Below, piece after piece: positions 11,867 to 23,884 of a stretch of DNA of 64,000 nucleotides. Position numbers and translations under genes: made by a program. The notes beneath the pieces were generated by a model. It saw only the letters and a program-made list of their open reading frames with translations. It made no database searches and was not told the DNA's origin. The stretch comes from Neocallimastix lanati (nom. inval.) (Eukaryota; Neocallimastigomycota; Neocallimastigomycetes; Neocallimastigales; Neocallimastigaceae), in the NCBI GenBank assembly GCA_016946835.1, contig JACVTC010000123.1, positions 1 through 64,000 of the forward strand, given 5' to 3'. The number at the start of each line of letters is the position of its first letter. The first letter of the stretch is position 1.

Positions 11867-12460
11867 AAATAATTAAATAATAATTAAATAAATATTTTAT
11901 TTTATAATAATTTCATAATTTAATATATATTTGATAATAAAAAATAAAAAAATAAAAATATAAAAAAATAAAAAAAATAAAAAAAATAAAAAAATAAAAA
12001 AATAAAAAAAATAAAAAAATAAAAAAAATAAAAAAGATTAAAAAAATAAAATACTAAAAAAATAAAATAAAATATTTTCATTTTTATTTATATTTATAAC
12101 TGTAATTTTTTATTATATAAATAAATAAATAAATAATAATTAAATAAATATTTTATTTTATAATAAAAAAATAAAATAAAAAAAAGAAAAGATAAATATT
12201 TTTTTAGTAATTTTCTTGAAATAAAATATTTTATTAGTAATTTTCTTGAAATAAAATAAAATATTTTCATATTTATTTATATTTATAACTGTAATTTTTT
12301 ATTATATAAATAAATAATAATTAAATAAATATTTTATTTTATAATGAAAAAATAAAATAAAAAAAAAAAAAAGATAAATATTTTTTTAGTAATTTTCTTG
12401 AAATAAAATAAAATATTTTTATATTTATTTATATTTATAACTGTAATTTTTAAAAAAATT
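11867..12460. repeat. Diverged tandem repeats in the MULE 5' region
   Basis: Blocks of roughly 150-190 bp recur. The string TTATAACTGTAATTTTT appears near 12094, 12283 and 12435, and AGTAATTTTCTTGAAATAAA near 12207 and 12389. They lie between the left terminus and the transposase and hold no reading frame. Multiple subterminal repeats are common in MULEs and may bind transposase; that role is inference. Confidence 0.55.
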
Positions 12461-12528
12461 GAAAATACATATTAAATAAAAAATAAAAAATAAATATTTC
12501 ATATTTATTAATATTTATATTAAAAATT

Positions 12529-13539
12529 TTGATGGAGGGAAATCTAAAAATTGATATAAGTGAAACAAATCGAGGAAAAGAGCAAATAATTATAGATCGA
12601 AAATTTAAATATAATTTTTCAAAATTAAAAAAAGATAATACAAAAATATATAGATGTACAGAATATAAAACATTAAATAAATGTAAGTCTTTTATTATTT
12701 TAAATGATAATAAAGAGGTTTTAAATTATGATTCTTCACATAATCATCCTGGTAATGAAATTAATGCATCCAAATCATTAATAAAACATAAAATTAAAGA
12801 TGAAATAAAAAAAAGTTTGATTCCTTCTGATATAAAATCAAAACGCATATTTGATAAAATTTCTCAAGAAATAGGATATATATGCCCTGAATATAAAACA
12901 ATTAAATCCCAAATAACAAGATATAAAAACAAACAATTATTTCCTAATGTAAAAACATTTGATGAAGTTCCTAATGTATCTGAATATTATAAAACAATAA
13001 GAGGTGAATACTTTATGATATTCAAAAATTCTAATATAATAATTTTTCAATCACCATTCCAAGCAAAATTATTTATGGAGAATAAACATATATTTGCTGA
13101 TGGTACATTTTTAATAGCTCCAACTAATAGTTATCAAGTATTCATTACCAGAACTTATGTTACAGAATTAAATTGTTTTTACACTACTTCCATGTCAATA
13201 TTAAAAAACAAAGAACAAATAACTTACGAAATATTATTTAATGAAATAAAAAAAAATATAATTAAATATAATGCAAATATTAATTTCTCAGAAAAAATTT
13301 TTCATTGTGATTTTGAAAAAGGAATATCTAATGCAGTGGAAAATATTTTTCCCAATATAAATATTAAATATTGTTTTTGGCATTATAAAAGATTATTAAT
13401 GACAAAAAAAAATAAATTATGTTACAAGGAAGTGAAAGATCATAATATTTTAAATACTTATAAAGCGATTTCTAATTTATGTTTTATTAATATTGAATAC
13501 ATACCTGATATTTTTAATAAATTAAAAATACATGCATGA
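12529..13539 (+). pseudogene. MULE transposase, N-terminal part with FLYWCH zinc finger
   Basis: The first ATG is at 12532 (a TTG precedes it). Residues about 40-75 form a FLYWCH/WRKY-like zinc finger: YRCTEYKTLNKC followed by HNH. The MULE transposase domain follows: FADGTF carries the first catalytic Asp near residue 187, HCDFEKG the second near 260, then the CFWHYKR CxxH motif. The frame stops at 13539 and continues in another frame from 13536. The protein would catalyse cut-and-paste transposition by DDE chemistry in the nucleus. The break looks like a single indel near 13530 rather than an intron, since I see no convincing splice sites. Confidence 0.85.
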
Positions 13540-13976
13540 GATATAAATCTACCTGTTCCCAATTTTTGAATTTTTTAGATTATTTTGAGAAAACATTTCT
13601 AAATATCTATAATATAAAATATTGGAATTATTACAATAATATAGACCACATAACAAATAATGCTTCAGAATCTTATAACAGTTATTTAAAAAATTTATTT
13701 GTAAAAAAGCCTTCATTTTATAAATTAATATATACAATACAATTTGAAGAATCCAAATCTTACTATGATTACCATATGAGAATTAAAGGAATTTGGAGAA
13801 AAAAGAGCAGAATATCAGAAAGGGTCGATGACATTAATATTTTAGTTGAATATTATAAAAATATGGAAGCCGAATTAAAAAATATTGGACGTAGTAAAAA
13901 TGATATCATCGAAAATTGGTTTAATTGTTTAATTAGATTGAATAATGAAATCATTAATTTTAATAAAACAAAATAA
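13536..13976 (+). pseudogene. MULE transposase, C-terminal part
   Basis: This frame continues the transposase with a short overlap. NNASESYNSYLK near residue 45 matches the N-x-x-E-S region that supplies the third acidic residue in MULE and related transposases. The tail is basic and ends at 13976. It has no start of its own in the sense of a separate protein; the ATG at 13536 is incidental. Confidence 0.78.
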
Positions 13977-14814
13977 AAATAATTATTAAAATCCTTTCAA
14001 AATCATAATTACAATTAATTGAAAATTAAATTTTTTTATTTAATAAGAAATTCAATATTGAAATTTATTTAATATTTATTGATAGGGTTAGCTTAAAAAT
14101 ATTAAAAAAAATTTTTTTTATAAATTTATTTTAAATATTTTTTACTTAATTAAATATTATTAAATAAAATTAAAAGATGTCTTTATTATTATATATTAGT
14201 ATTATAAAATATTAAAAATATGAATGTATTGCATTTCTCATTATTTTTATTTTATATTGTAGTAAATTAATAAATAAATAAATAGTTTTTATAAAATAAA
14301 CCAATTATTAAATTAATATATTTTTTAAAAATAAATTTAATGTATATTTCATATTTTTAATAAATATTCAAATATACATTTTAAATATATATAATGATAT
14401 TTAAGTATTATAATACTTATAAAAGAAAATAATTAATATCTTAAATTATTTCTATCAGGCTTTCTAAAAAAACTTTACTATTTATAAAAATAGTAATGCT
14501 CTTTTTGTTAGTTTATTAGATTTATATAACATAAATATCTAAAATAATTTATTTATTATTTAATAGAAATTTATGTTTAAAAATGTTATTGTTATTACTA
14601 TTACTAAAAAAAAGTTTTAATTTAATATTTATAATTAAATTTTCAAATAATCTTTCCTTATCAAGTTAAATATAATGCTCCTGAGTAAAAAAGATTTTTG
14701 TATTATATAAAATTTATTTAAAATATTAGATAAAAAAATATTAAAAAGGAAATAAGAATTTTAAAAAGAATATTTAAAAATAAAATGAAAAAAATATAGA
14801 ATGTAATAATATAG
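13977..14814. other. Noncoding 3' interior of the MULE
   Basis: Plain AT-rich sequence lies between the transposase stop and the pentanucleotide-rich array. I see no gene, no inverted repeat of note and no RNA signature. Confidence 0.6.
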
Positions 14815-15800
14815 AAGTACAAGTATATAAAATAAAATAAAATAAAATAAAATAAAATAAATAGTTGAAATATAAATATGAAGTACAGAATGAATAAAAT
14901 AAAATAATAATTGAAATATAAATATGAAGTACAGAATGAATAAAATAAAATAAATAGTTGAAATATAAATATGAAGTACAGAATGAATAAAATAAAATAA
15001 AATAAATAGTTGAAATAAAAATATGAAGTACAGATTGAATAAAATAAAATAAAATAAAATAAAATAAAAATAATATAAATAGTTGAAATATAAATATGAA
15101 GTACAGAATGAATAAAATAAAATAAATAGTTGAAATATAAATATGAAGTACATATTGAATAAAATAAAATAAATAGTTGAAATATAAATATGAAATACAG
15201 ATTGAATAAAATAAAATAAAATAAAAAAATTATTTGAATTATAATAAAAATACAAGTATTAATAAAAATAAAATAAAATAAAATAAAATAAAATAAAATA
15301 AAATAAAATAAAATAAAATAAAATAAAATAAAATAAAATAAAATAAAATAAATAGTTGAAATATAAATACGAAGTTCAGATTGAATAAAATAAAATAAAA
15401 TAAAATAAAATAAATATTGAATATGAATATAAAGTACAGATTGAATAAAATAAAATAAAATAAAATAAATAGTTGAAATATAAATATGAAATACAGATTG
15501 AATAAAATAAAATAAAATAAAATAAAATAAAATAAAATAAAATAAATAAATAGTTGAAATATAAATATGAAGTACAGATTGAATAAAATAAAATAAAATA
15601 AAATAAAATAAAATAAAATAAAATAAAATAAAAAAATTATTTGAATTATAATAAAAATACAAGTACTAATAAAATAAAATAAAAAAAAATAAATATGTGA
15701 ATTATATTAAATTGCAAGTATCAATCGAAACAAAATAAAATAATATAAAATAAATAAATATGCAGTGAAATAATAATATATAATATGATAAAATAAAATA
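14815..15800. repeat. Compound (AAAAT)n / approx. 45-bp minisatellite in MULE
   Basis: A unit of about 45-50 bp, TAGTTGAAATATAAATATGA + AGTACAGAATGAATA, is repeated about a dozen times. Each copy is followed by a variable run of AAAAT pentamers. Long minus-strand frames rich in Phe-Ile-Leu-Tyr are merely its translation. It sits inside the transposon near the right end. Confidence 0.9.
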
Positions 15801-16319
15801 AATAAGATATTGATATGAAATTAATATAAAAACTGAATTTAGCAACAAATAAATTATATAATAAAGTAAATGATATAGCATATTCATATATATTAACATG
15901 AATTTTATTATAATTTTTACAGTATTTTAAATTAATGTAAATTATTATATTTCCATATAATAAACAAACTTTATAATTAGAAAATAGTATAAAAAAAAAT
16001 ATTATTAAATATTATTATTAAATATTAAATAATTAAATGAATAAATTAATAAATAAATAAAAATTTTCAGAATATGGCGAATGTAAATCATCATTTTTTT
16101 TGAAATATATCACATTTTAAATATTTTTAATAATTATTTTTTCAAAGAAGTTATATGTGCCATTTTATTTTAATGTTTAAATATTATATTCATAAATAAA
16201 AATTTATAAAAAATAATATAAGCCACATTCCGAAATGAAAATTTATGTAAAAATATTTAAAGCCATATTCCGAAACGCACCACCCTCTAATTTTTTATAT
16301 TTAATATTAATGTTCATCA

Positions 16320-16435
16320 TTTTTATGGGTGTGGGCATTTCGCCAAATTGCATTTCTTCAGGTTGCGTTTCGCCAATTTTTTGAAAGCATGTGGCGTATT
16401 AAAAAAATGTGGCATTTCGCCAAATTGAAAATTAT
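16320..16435 (+). repeat. MITE arm related to the MULE ends
   Basis: GGGTGTGGGCATTTCGCCAA begins an arm containing GCGTTTCGCCAATTTTTTG, AAGCATGTGGCGTATTAAA and a second GGCATTTCGCC. Its reverse complement recurs at 18514-18596, and a near-copy lies at 62255-62345. GCATTTCG and TGGCGTATTA are shared with the MULE terminus and subterminal region. It may be a lone arm, or the left end of a 2.3-kb non-autonomous element ending at 18596. Confidence 0.65.
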
Positions 16436-16439
16436 TAAA

Positions 16440-18389
16440 TAAATAAATAAATTAATAAATAAATAAAATTAAATATTAAAAACAATTTTAAAAAAAATTA
16501 TTTTGAATTAATATTTATTTATTTTAATTCTTAACAAAAATAATATAATAAGAAATAATATTTAAAATATTATTTAAATGATATTAACTTATTTTTATGA
16601 ACTATTATATATTCATACTATATTTATATATATTATTATTATTTATTTAAATTATATTTATGTATTCATATAAATATAAATATGAAATATTTATATTAAA
16701 TATTTAATATCATAATATAAAAATCATTTATGATAACGTTTTTAAATATTCATATATCCTTTTCCCAAAAAAAATTTTTTATGTATTTATTTTAATCAAA
16801 ATTATACATTTTTACTATTATAAAATTTTTTAAAATCATCATTTATATTAATATAGTTAATTATAAAATACATATAATAAATAATATATTTCTTCAAAAA
16901 AAAAATAAAATAAAATAAAATAAAAATAAAGATATTGAAAAGGTATAATAAAAACCAAAATATATAATTAAATGTTTTAAATAAAAGTATTTTTATTTTT
17001 TTTTAAAAAATAAAAAAAAAAAAAAAAAAAAAAAAAGATAATTTACTAAAAACAAAAAAATATTTTATTTCATATTATATTATTTTTTTTTTTTTTTTTT
17101 TTTATTATTTTTTAATTTTATTATTTTATTATTATTTTATTATAATTTTATTATTATTTTATGGTTTTATTATTTATTATTGTATTATTGTATTATTTAG
17201 TTATTATTATCAAAATAATAAAAATAATTTTATATGGAACATTAAATTAAAAAAAAAAAATTAATAAAAAGAAAGATTATTACCACGTTTTTATGAAATT
17301 ATTATAATTATTATTTTAAATTAAAGTTTAGTTTTACAAAATAACAAAAATAATTTTTTTGTTAATAGTAATTTTAAAATATCTTTTAGTTTTTACTTTT
17401 TGAAGAAAAAAGTTTGATACATCATTTAGAAATTGCTATTAATATTATAAATTTTAACAATTTTAATTGAAAATAATAGAAAAGGTAAAAAGATGACTTT
17501 GATAATATTATTAATTTTTATTTTATCTAATATAAATGTCTTAATAATATTTATAATATATCATTTATAAATATAAAAAATATATAAATTAATTTAAATT
17601 TCGAATATTAAAATATATATCTGTATTATTTATTGTAATTTTTGATTATATACATTAAAATGTTATCTAAATATTATATGCATATTTTTATATTTTTATA
17701 TTTTCATGAAATATTCTCATGTGAATAAAATTAAATATATATATAATTATAAAAATATATATTTATATTAAATAACTGTTTTTTTTTATTTTATTTTATT
17801 TTTTTTTTCGAAACGATCATATAAAAATGAACCTAATTATTAATCCATCATAAATATAATTATATATATAAATTATTGTTTATTTTCTTTTTCATTTTTC
17901 GAATTAAATATATCTTTAGAAATATTTATATAATTGTTAATAATATATATAGATACAAATTATTGAATAAAATATTTATAGAAGAAAAATCTATTAACCT
18001 TTGTATAAAATAATTATATCAATTTATTTTCATAAAACTCGATATTAAATGAATAAATTAAAATTTAAATTAACTAAAAATCATTATATAGGATATTCAA
18101 ATCATAAAAAGCAACTTGTATTATATACATAAAATGTCAAGTGTATATATAAAATGTAAGAAAATTAAAATAAATTATAATTATTGTATAATAAAATTTT
18201 ATTATAATAAATTAAAAATAAAAGTTAAAAATATAAATTAAAATTAAAACAAAGAATAATTGATATCAACAATGATTTATAATAAATTATAAATCATTTT
18301 TCAAACAAATTTTTTTTATTTTTTTTAGTTTAATACCCTTTTTTCGTGAAAAAAAAAAATTTATACTACATTTTATTATTTATTAAATA
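16440..18389. other. AT-rich interval, no gene seen
   Basis: No coding frame. A poly-A stretch (17009-17036) and a poly-T stretch (17082-17103) about 45 bp apart could pair as an inverted repeat. Nothing else is recognisable; the interval may be the interior of a decayed non-autonomous MULE relative. Confidence 0.5.
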
Positions 18390-18397
18390 TTTATTTA

Positions 18398-18596
18398 GGG
18401 AGAGTTGCATTTCGCCAGGTTGCATTTCGACAAGTGGCGTAGTATTAAAATGTTTCATTTAATATTTAATTTTATTTATTGATTTAATAATTTTTAATTC
18501 GGCGAAATGCAACTTGGCGAATTGCAATTTGACGAAATGCCACATTTTTTAATACGCCACATGCTTTCAAAAAATTGGCGAAATGCACCACAACCG
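18398..18596. mobile_element. 199-bp MITE of the MULE-like family
   Basis: The left end GGGAGAGTTGCATTTCGCC faces the right end GGCGAAATGCACCACAACCG, and inner copies of GCATTTCG in opposite orientation make the element largely palindromic. TTTATTTA flanks both sides (18390-18397 and 18597-18604), a possible 8-bp target duplication, though that string is common here. The asymmetric outer bases (GGGAGAG on the left, CACCAC on the right) mirror the MULE at 11777-16287, which suggests that transposase or a relative moved it. Confidence 0.7.
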
Positions 18597-18668
18597 TTTA
18601 TTTAATAATGTAAATCCTAAATTAATAATTGTTAAAAAATCTCAATATTTGTTTATTTATAAACTTTA

Positions 18669-18995
18669 TTTATTTGAAGCAAAAGGCTTATTTTTTAAGA
18701 ATACATAATTTAATGTTATTTATACATACAAATACATTCGATGGATCATACATATTTTAATACATTAAATACATGTTTTAATATTAACTATATAAAAGAG
18801 GCTTATAAAAATAAAAAAATTTTTAGAACTATATTCATGAACTATATAAACTATATATTAATATAATATATCCTATTTTATTTATAATAAACTATTTAAT
18901 ATTTAAAATTATAATAAAAGTTGTAATAAAATAAAAATATTAATTAAAATGTTAATTAAATTTATAAACTAAAAATACTAATTTTCTAACAATAA
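18669..18995 (+). repeat. 327-bp direct repeat F, left copy
   Basis: This block ends on the base before the C3 5' LTR, and a matching block of exactly 327 bp begins on the base after the C3 3' LTR (60748). I count about five transitions and two small homopolymer-type indels between the copies. It contains no gene. See the findings: it behaves like a very long target-site duplication. Confidence 0.9.
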
Positions 18996-19302
18996 TGTGA
19001 AATAATAAATACATTTAATATTAAAAAATAAATAAATAATATGTAGTACAAATATCAATGTAAAATGGATTTATTTAGTAATTATTAATATTTTATTTTA
19101 AACCAAAAAAAAAAAAATTTTTCTTTTCTTGATTAATTGATTTTTGAAGTTTTATAAAAATTTACATTGTTTAATGTAGATATATTATTTTAATATTTAT
19201 TAATAAAATTATTATTTCATAAACCCAATTGTTTAATTGAGTTTTGTACGTTCGAGTGTTTGTTTTCTTTATTTTTATATATTAATAAATTAAATTTTAA
19301 CA
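18996..19302 (+). repeat. C3 5' LTR
   Basis: 307 bp, starting TGTGAAATAATAAATAC and ending TTTTAACA. The partner at 60429 differs by one substitution, one A indel and a longer poly-A run. Confidence 0.95.
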
Positions 19303-19317
19303 GATTAAGAGTCTCAT
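19303..19317 (+). promoter_or_regulatory. C3 primer-binding site, half-tRNA(Lys) type
   Basis: GATTAAGAGTCTCAT directly follows the LTR, identical over 15 nt to the site in C1 although the two LTRs are unrelated. The match ends at the same base in both elements. The reverse complement fits the anticodon arm of tRNA-Lys(CUU), from memory. Confidence 0.7.
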
Positions 19318-19413
19318 TGACTCATTATAATTTTACTTCGTTGAAAAATCATTCAATTTCAATTTTTAAATAAATAAATAAAAAAAAAAAAATTAAAATA
19401 TTTAAAATTCAAA

Positions 19414-19848
19414 ATGAGTAAAAATACTTTAAAACGATCAACAGAAAATGCTACTTCTAGTACCATTACTACTATGGATAATAATATTCCTCAAATCAAA
19501 AGATTTGATCCCTCTATCCTAATAGGAAAAGTTATATATGAATTAGACAGTAATAACATCATAGCCTGGCAACTATTCATGAGAGTTATCTTACAATACT
19601 ATGATCTCGAAGAATGGGTCGATATAGATCACACTCCAAAAGTTCCCATAGTTAGTGGAACAGAAAGTATAAATGATTTAATTGCACCATATGAGTACAA
19701 AATGAAATATGGATTTAAAAACAGATGCCACTTTAAAAAGTTTAATAAGAAGCACGTTGGGACCAAAAACACAACAAGATATTCAAGATCCATTTCTTAC
19801 AGGTTATCAAATTCGGCAAACGTTACAACAAATTCATATTGGAGATGA
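19414..19848 (+). pseudogene. C3 gag, N-terminal part
   Basis: Starts at ATG 19414, 97 bp after the primer site (MSKNTLKRS). Residues 30-105 resemble the UBN2-type copia gag region (NNIIAWQLFMRVILQYYDLEEWV). The frame is lost in a run of A near 19715-19725, and the rest of gag continues in the frame of 19709-20419. The last 40 residues of this frame are therefore not real. Confidence 0.82.
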
Positions 19849-20419
19849 TGTGACAAGGAGAAATCAACTAATCGATGAAACTAATGCTTTAAGATACAAC
19901 CCCAAAACAAGCTTTTCAAGATTTTTAACAAAATTAAGTAAGAATATTAATATGATAGAATATATGAATGTTGTAATTACAGATGAGGAAAGGAAATTAC
20001 TATTATTTAACTCTTTACCAGAAGAATATCAAAGCGTAAATATTTTTGATCAAAAAGACTGGAAAAGCTGTAAAGAATATACATTAGGGCTTGTAGAACG
20101 ACTCAAGAAAGTCGAAGAAAGGAAAAAAGGAAAGATGATAGGAATACAACATGTATTCAGCACTACGACCCAAAGCCAAGGAAAAGAAAAAGGAGTAAAT
20201 CAAGACTTTAGAAGATATCCAAAAAGAAATTATGAAAAAGGTAATGGAGAAGGTAGAAAAACTAATTCTAATATTGAATGTTTCTTTTGCCACAGATTTG
20301 GTCATTTTGAAAGAGATTGCAAGATTAAAAGGAAGATGTCACAAGAATTCGCCAAGAAACAAGGGAGGCAAGGTAAACAAAAAACAGGCCAATATGACAA
20401 TAACAGAAACAGACAATGA
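19709..20419 (+). pseudogene. C3 gag, C-terminal part with CCHC knuckle
   Basis: Continues gag after the slip: helical gag sequence (SFSRFLTKLSK, LLLFNSLPEEYQ, typical of copia gag), a basic stretch, then the nucleocapsid knuckle CFFCHRFGHFERDC near residue 193. It ends at 20419, overlapping the pol frame by about 190 bp. Gag-to-pol would require moving from this frame to the next (+1). This may be a programmed shift or another decay event; C1 has gag and pol in one frame, which favours decay. Confidence 0.82.
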
Positions 20420-22601
20420 TAAATTAAATCTTAATGATTTATTTGTTCTGGATTATAACACTTCTTTTGAAAATCCATATAGTGGCAATACAAAACAATG
20501 CAATAATGTATTTAATAATAACGTAACTAAAAATCATGTAGAATGTAGTTGGTGGACTCTAGATTCAGGTGCATCTAATCATATGACTCAAAACAAAAAT
20601 ATACTAATGAATGAAGAAGAACACGTGGAAGAAATAAATTATGCAAATGGGAATACAACCAACTCAACACACATTGGAGAGATACAAGGAAATATGAACA
20701 AAGAATTATTAAAGCTAAAGGAAGTATTATATGTTCCGGATATTAAAAGAAATTTAATTTCGATTAGTAAACTAGCAAGGGATGAATATGTAATAGTTTT
20801 TATAAAGGAATACGATGACGTATATGCGTATATCCTAGATAAGTATTTTAATACAATTTCAAAAATTAAAGCTAGTGATAATGATGTTTTTGAAGTATGT
20901 ATTAAAAGTAATAATATACTATGCAATAACGTCAACACTAAAGGAAATGATATTCTATGGCATCGAAAAATTGGGCACCTGACCTATGGAAACAAAATAG
21001 ATAAATGTGAGATCTGTATGCAAGCAAAAATGAAGAATGAACCATATGGTAAAGCACAGAATAATTCGAGAAAAATTCTTGAATTAGTGCATATAGATCT
21101 TGTTGGACCGGCACCACCATCAATTTATGGCAACTGCTATTTCGTGACTATTTTAGATGATTATAGTAGATATGGTTGGGTCCTTACAGTAAAGAAGAAG
21201 TCGGAAGTATACCAAGTATTTGAAACATGGTATATCAAAATTAAAAATAAAACAAATTCAAATATAATATATTTAAGAAGTGATAATGGAACAGAATTCA
21301 CTTCAAATAATTTTAAAGAAATATGCAACAAATACGGAATCACGCAACAATTCACTGTACCAGGAAATCCTCAACAAAACGGTAGAGCAGAAAGACTAAA
21401 CGGAGTACTTATCCAAATTGCTACCGCAACGTTAATAGATAGTCAATTATGTAGAAGATTTTGGGAAGATGCTTTAAAGACAGCTAATTATGTGCATAAT
21501 AGGGTGCCGCATCATAGAAATAATAACAAAATCCCATTCGAAGTATTCTACGAAAAGAAAGTTGACAATAGTAAATTACATGTATTTGGCTGTAAAGTTT
21601 ACTATTATGAAGTAAATCCAGAAAAATTTAGGAGTAATTCAAGAAAAGGAATCTTTCTGGGATACGACGAAGACTCAACAGGGTACAGAATATTCGATAT
21701 TGATAAAATGAAAATATATGTGAAACGTGTGGTAGAATTTCTTGAAGATCAGCCAGGTAACTTTAACTTTGATTATGTATCTGAAGCAAGGAGATATGAA
21801 AATGAAGAAACCGAAACGCAAGATGAAGACACATTAATGAATAACTTAGAAGAAAGAAATTACTACAACAGAAATGACATAATTAATATTATTCAAGAAA
21901 ATAAAGAAATAGAAGAAGATCCTCAAGAAGAGAACAATGAAGAGAACAGGAATCAAAGAGATAATAACAATGAACAAACAGTAAAAGAAGATATTGTCAA
22001 TTTAGACATGCAAGATATTCCAAATAATTCAAAAAATGATATCAATAAAGATAAAGAAGAAGAAAGTCTTTCATTAAGTCAAAAAGAAAAAGAACATCTT
22101 GAGAATAAATTTAAATTAATAGAAGAGAAACTTGAGAACATAAACACGTCGATAAAGCACGGTAATACAAAAACGAACACGCTTTCGTTAGGTGAAGTAA
22201 AACAGAAAGAAAAATTAGAAGAAAGTTCAACAAGTAAACAGAACTATAACGAAGAAAACAATATTAAAAACAATATAAATATTATTAATGAAAGGAATAA
22301 ATTAATCAATAATAATAGTGAAGTTATTCTAAATAGAAATGTTAACGAAGATATTTATTTTAATAAAGGTAAGGGAGAAAGTATTAACGGCGAAAAAGTA
22401 TCTATTATAAATAAAAACAAAGATAAAGGTAAAGAAATATTGGAATTAGATGACTATGATAAAGAAGAAATTACCATTATAAACAAAAATAATGAAAATG
22501 ACGCGTTTAATTTAAAAGAAAACATTATAATTGAAGATAATTCAAATAAAAATATTTTAATTGAAAATAATTTAAATAAAAATTTAGTTGAAAATACTTA
22601 A
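20232..22601 (+). pseudogene. C3 protease-integrase and linker
   Basis: The true pol part begins after about residue 50. Protease motif DSGASNHMT near 117; pre-integrase LWHRKIGHL and CEICMQAKM; integrase ELVHIDLVGPA, LRSDNGTEFTS and NGRAERLNG with DDE spacing; copia signature HVFGCKVYYY and GIFLGYDEDS near 475. Residues after about 520 form a charged Asn/Glu/Lys linker. It ends at a TAA at 22599-22601; the same frame continues at 22602 through 23075, so that stop looks like a nonsense change. The initial ATG at 20232 lies inside gag and is not the real start. Confidence 0.88.
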
Positions 22602-22782
22602 AATAATAATAATTCATTTGAAAACAATTTGAGTAAAAATAATTTGAGTGAAAATAATTTGAGTGAAAATAATCCCAATGAAGAGTGTTCTCATTTAGAT
22701 GTAAACAAAGAAATTTTTGAAAATAACAATAAACAAATTGTTAAAAATATTATTTCAAATAATAATAATAATAATAATAATA

Positions 22783-22820
<38 letters not shown>

Positions 22821-23251
22821 GAAATTAGTCAAAAAATTAATTTAGAAATTAATCCAAATAAAGTTAATGCCGAAAATCATTCAAGCAATTCAAAATTAAA
22901 AAATAAGAATTCAAGGGAAATAAAAATAAAAACAAATAATACGAAAAATAATACAAACCTAATGAATCAAATATACCCTGAAAGCAAAATAATTGAAAAC
23001 AAAAATCCTGAAAATCCTTACAAAAATCCTGTAAAGTTCGATAAAAATCCTAAAAAAATCATGTATAAGTTATAAATAAATATAAAATTAATATAAAAAA
23101 TAATTATTCAGAAAATAATCAAAAATCTAATTTACATTTAACTTTTAAAAATAAAGACAATAAAAAATTTTCAAAAGATAAAAATTTATTAAAATCGTAT
23201 AAATTAAAAAATAATTTAATTAATTCAAAAAATAAAATTAATGAATCAAAA
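22602..23251 (+). pseudogene. C3 Asn-rich integrase/RT linker, broken
   Basis: The frame of the integrase polyprotein resumes after one stop and reads 22629-23075, with repeats of the type LSENN and a run of 18 or so Asn codons interrupted by Ser (about 22758-22820). It ends at 23075. From about 23100 the linker continues in the reverse-transcriptase frame. There is no domain; it is a low-complexity spacer, with one nonsense and one frameshift event. Confidence 0.75.
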
Positions 23252-23884
23252 ATGGACAATAATAAAAATTTTGAAAAGTTTAAAATAATTAATAATGATT
23301 CGCTAAATTTTAATAAAAATAAAAGTAGAGAATATGAAACAATAATGCATAAAGGAAAAAGAAAGGTTAAAAGTTTAAATAAAAATGCTAATGTAAATAC
23401 AAATGTAGAGGAAAATGTGGAAGGAATTAACGTAAATGACTATAGAGGAGAAATACAAGAGAACAGTAATAAGAGAAAAAGGGAATGTTTAACGACAATT
23501 AACCAAATCAGAGAACCAAATTCATATATGGAAAATTTTAAAAGAAAAGACAAAGATAAATGGATAAGTGCTATAGAAAACGAATTAAATAATATGAAAG
23601 AAAGGAAATTATTCAAAAAGATTGAAAAGGTTCCTGAAGGCGCTAATATAATCGATTCCAGGTGGGTTTTCAAAATTAAAAGAGATAGTGAAGGAAAAAT
23701 CGATAAATATAAAGCAAGGCTAGTAGCAAGAGGCTATACCCAGGAATATGGAGAAGATTATAAAGAAACTTTTTCACCAACACTAAAGCAGGATTCATTA
23801 AGAATAATAATATCTATTGCTGCAGAAAACAATTTTAACATTCACCAAATGGATATAAAGGCAGCTTATCTATATGCCGATTGA
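23252..23884 (+). pseudogene. C3 reverse transcriptase, N-terminal part
   Basis: After about 80 linker residues the frame reads DSRWVFKIKRD, KYKARLVARGYTQEYGEDY and HQMDIKAAYLYAD, the first half of a copia reverse transcriptase including the Asp of motif A. It stops at 23884 because of an indel near 23875, and the next frame takes over with an overlap of about 10 bp. Confidence 0.87.

Larger units (their letters stand above)
11777..16287 (+). mobile_element. Mutator-like (MULE) DNA transposon with 9-bp target duplication
   Basis: The left end reads GGGGAGAGCGCGTTTCGGAA and the right end, reverse-complemented, GAGGGTGGTGCGTTTCGGAA. The last ten bases of these are identical and five of the first ten agree. 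Both ends are flanked by the same 9 bp, TAATTTTTT (11768-11776 and 16288-16296), and 8-11 bp duplications are the hallmark of Mutator-like elements. Inside is a FLYWCH/MULE transposase gene in two frames, with about 0.7 kb of AT-rich repeats before it and 2.3 kb after. The size, 4511 bp, is normal for an autonomous MULE. The transposase frameshift suggests this copy can no longer mobilise itself. Confidence 0.85.

Noticed and set aside
13500-13560. An intron joining the two transposase frames
   Set aside because: The frames overlap by a few bases and no GT...AG pair fits; a single indel is simpler.
14718-15899. Long minus-strand frames rich in Phe, Ile, Leu and Tyr
   Set aside because: They are translations of the AAAAT pentamer array and its 45-bp unit, with overlapping frames equally open; no start context or domain.
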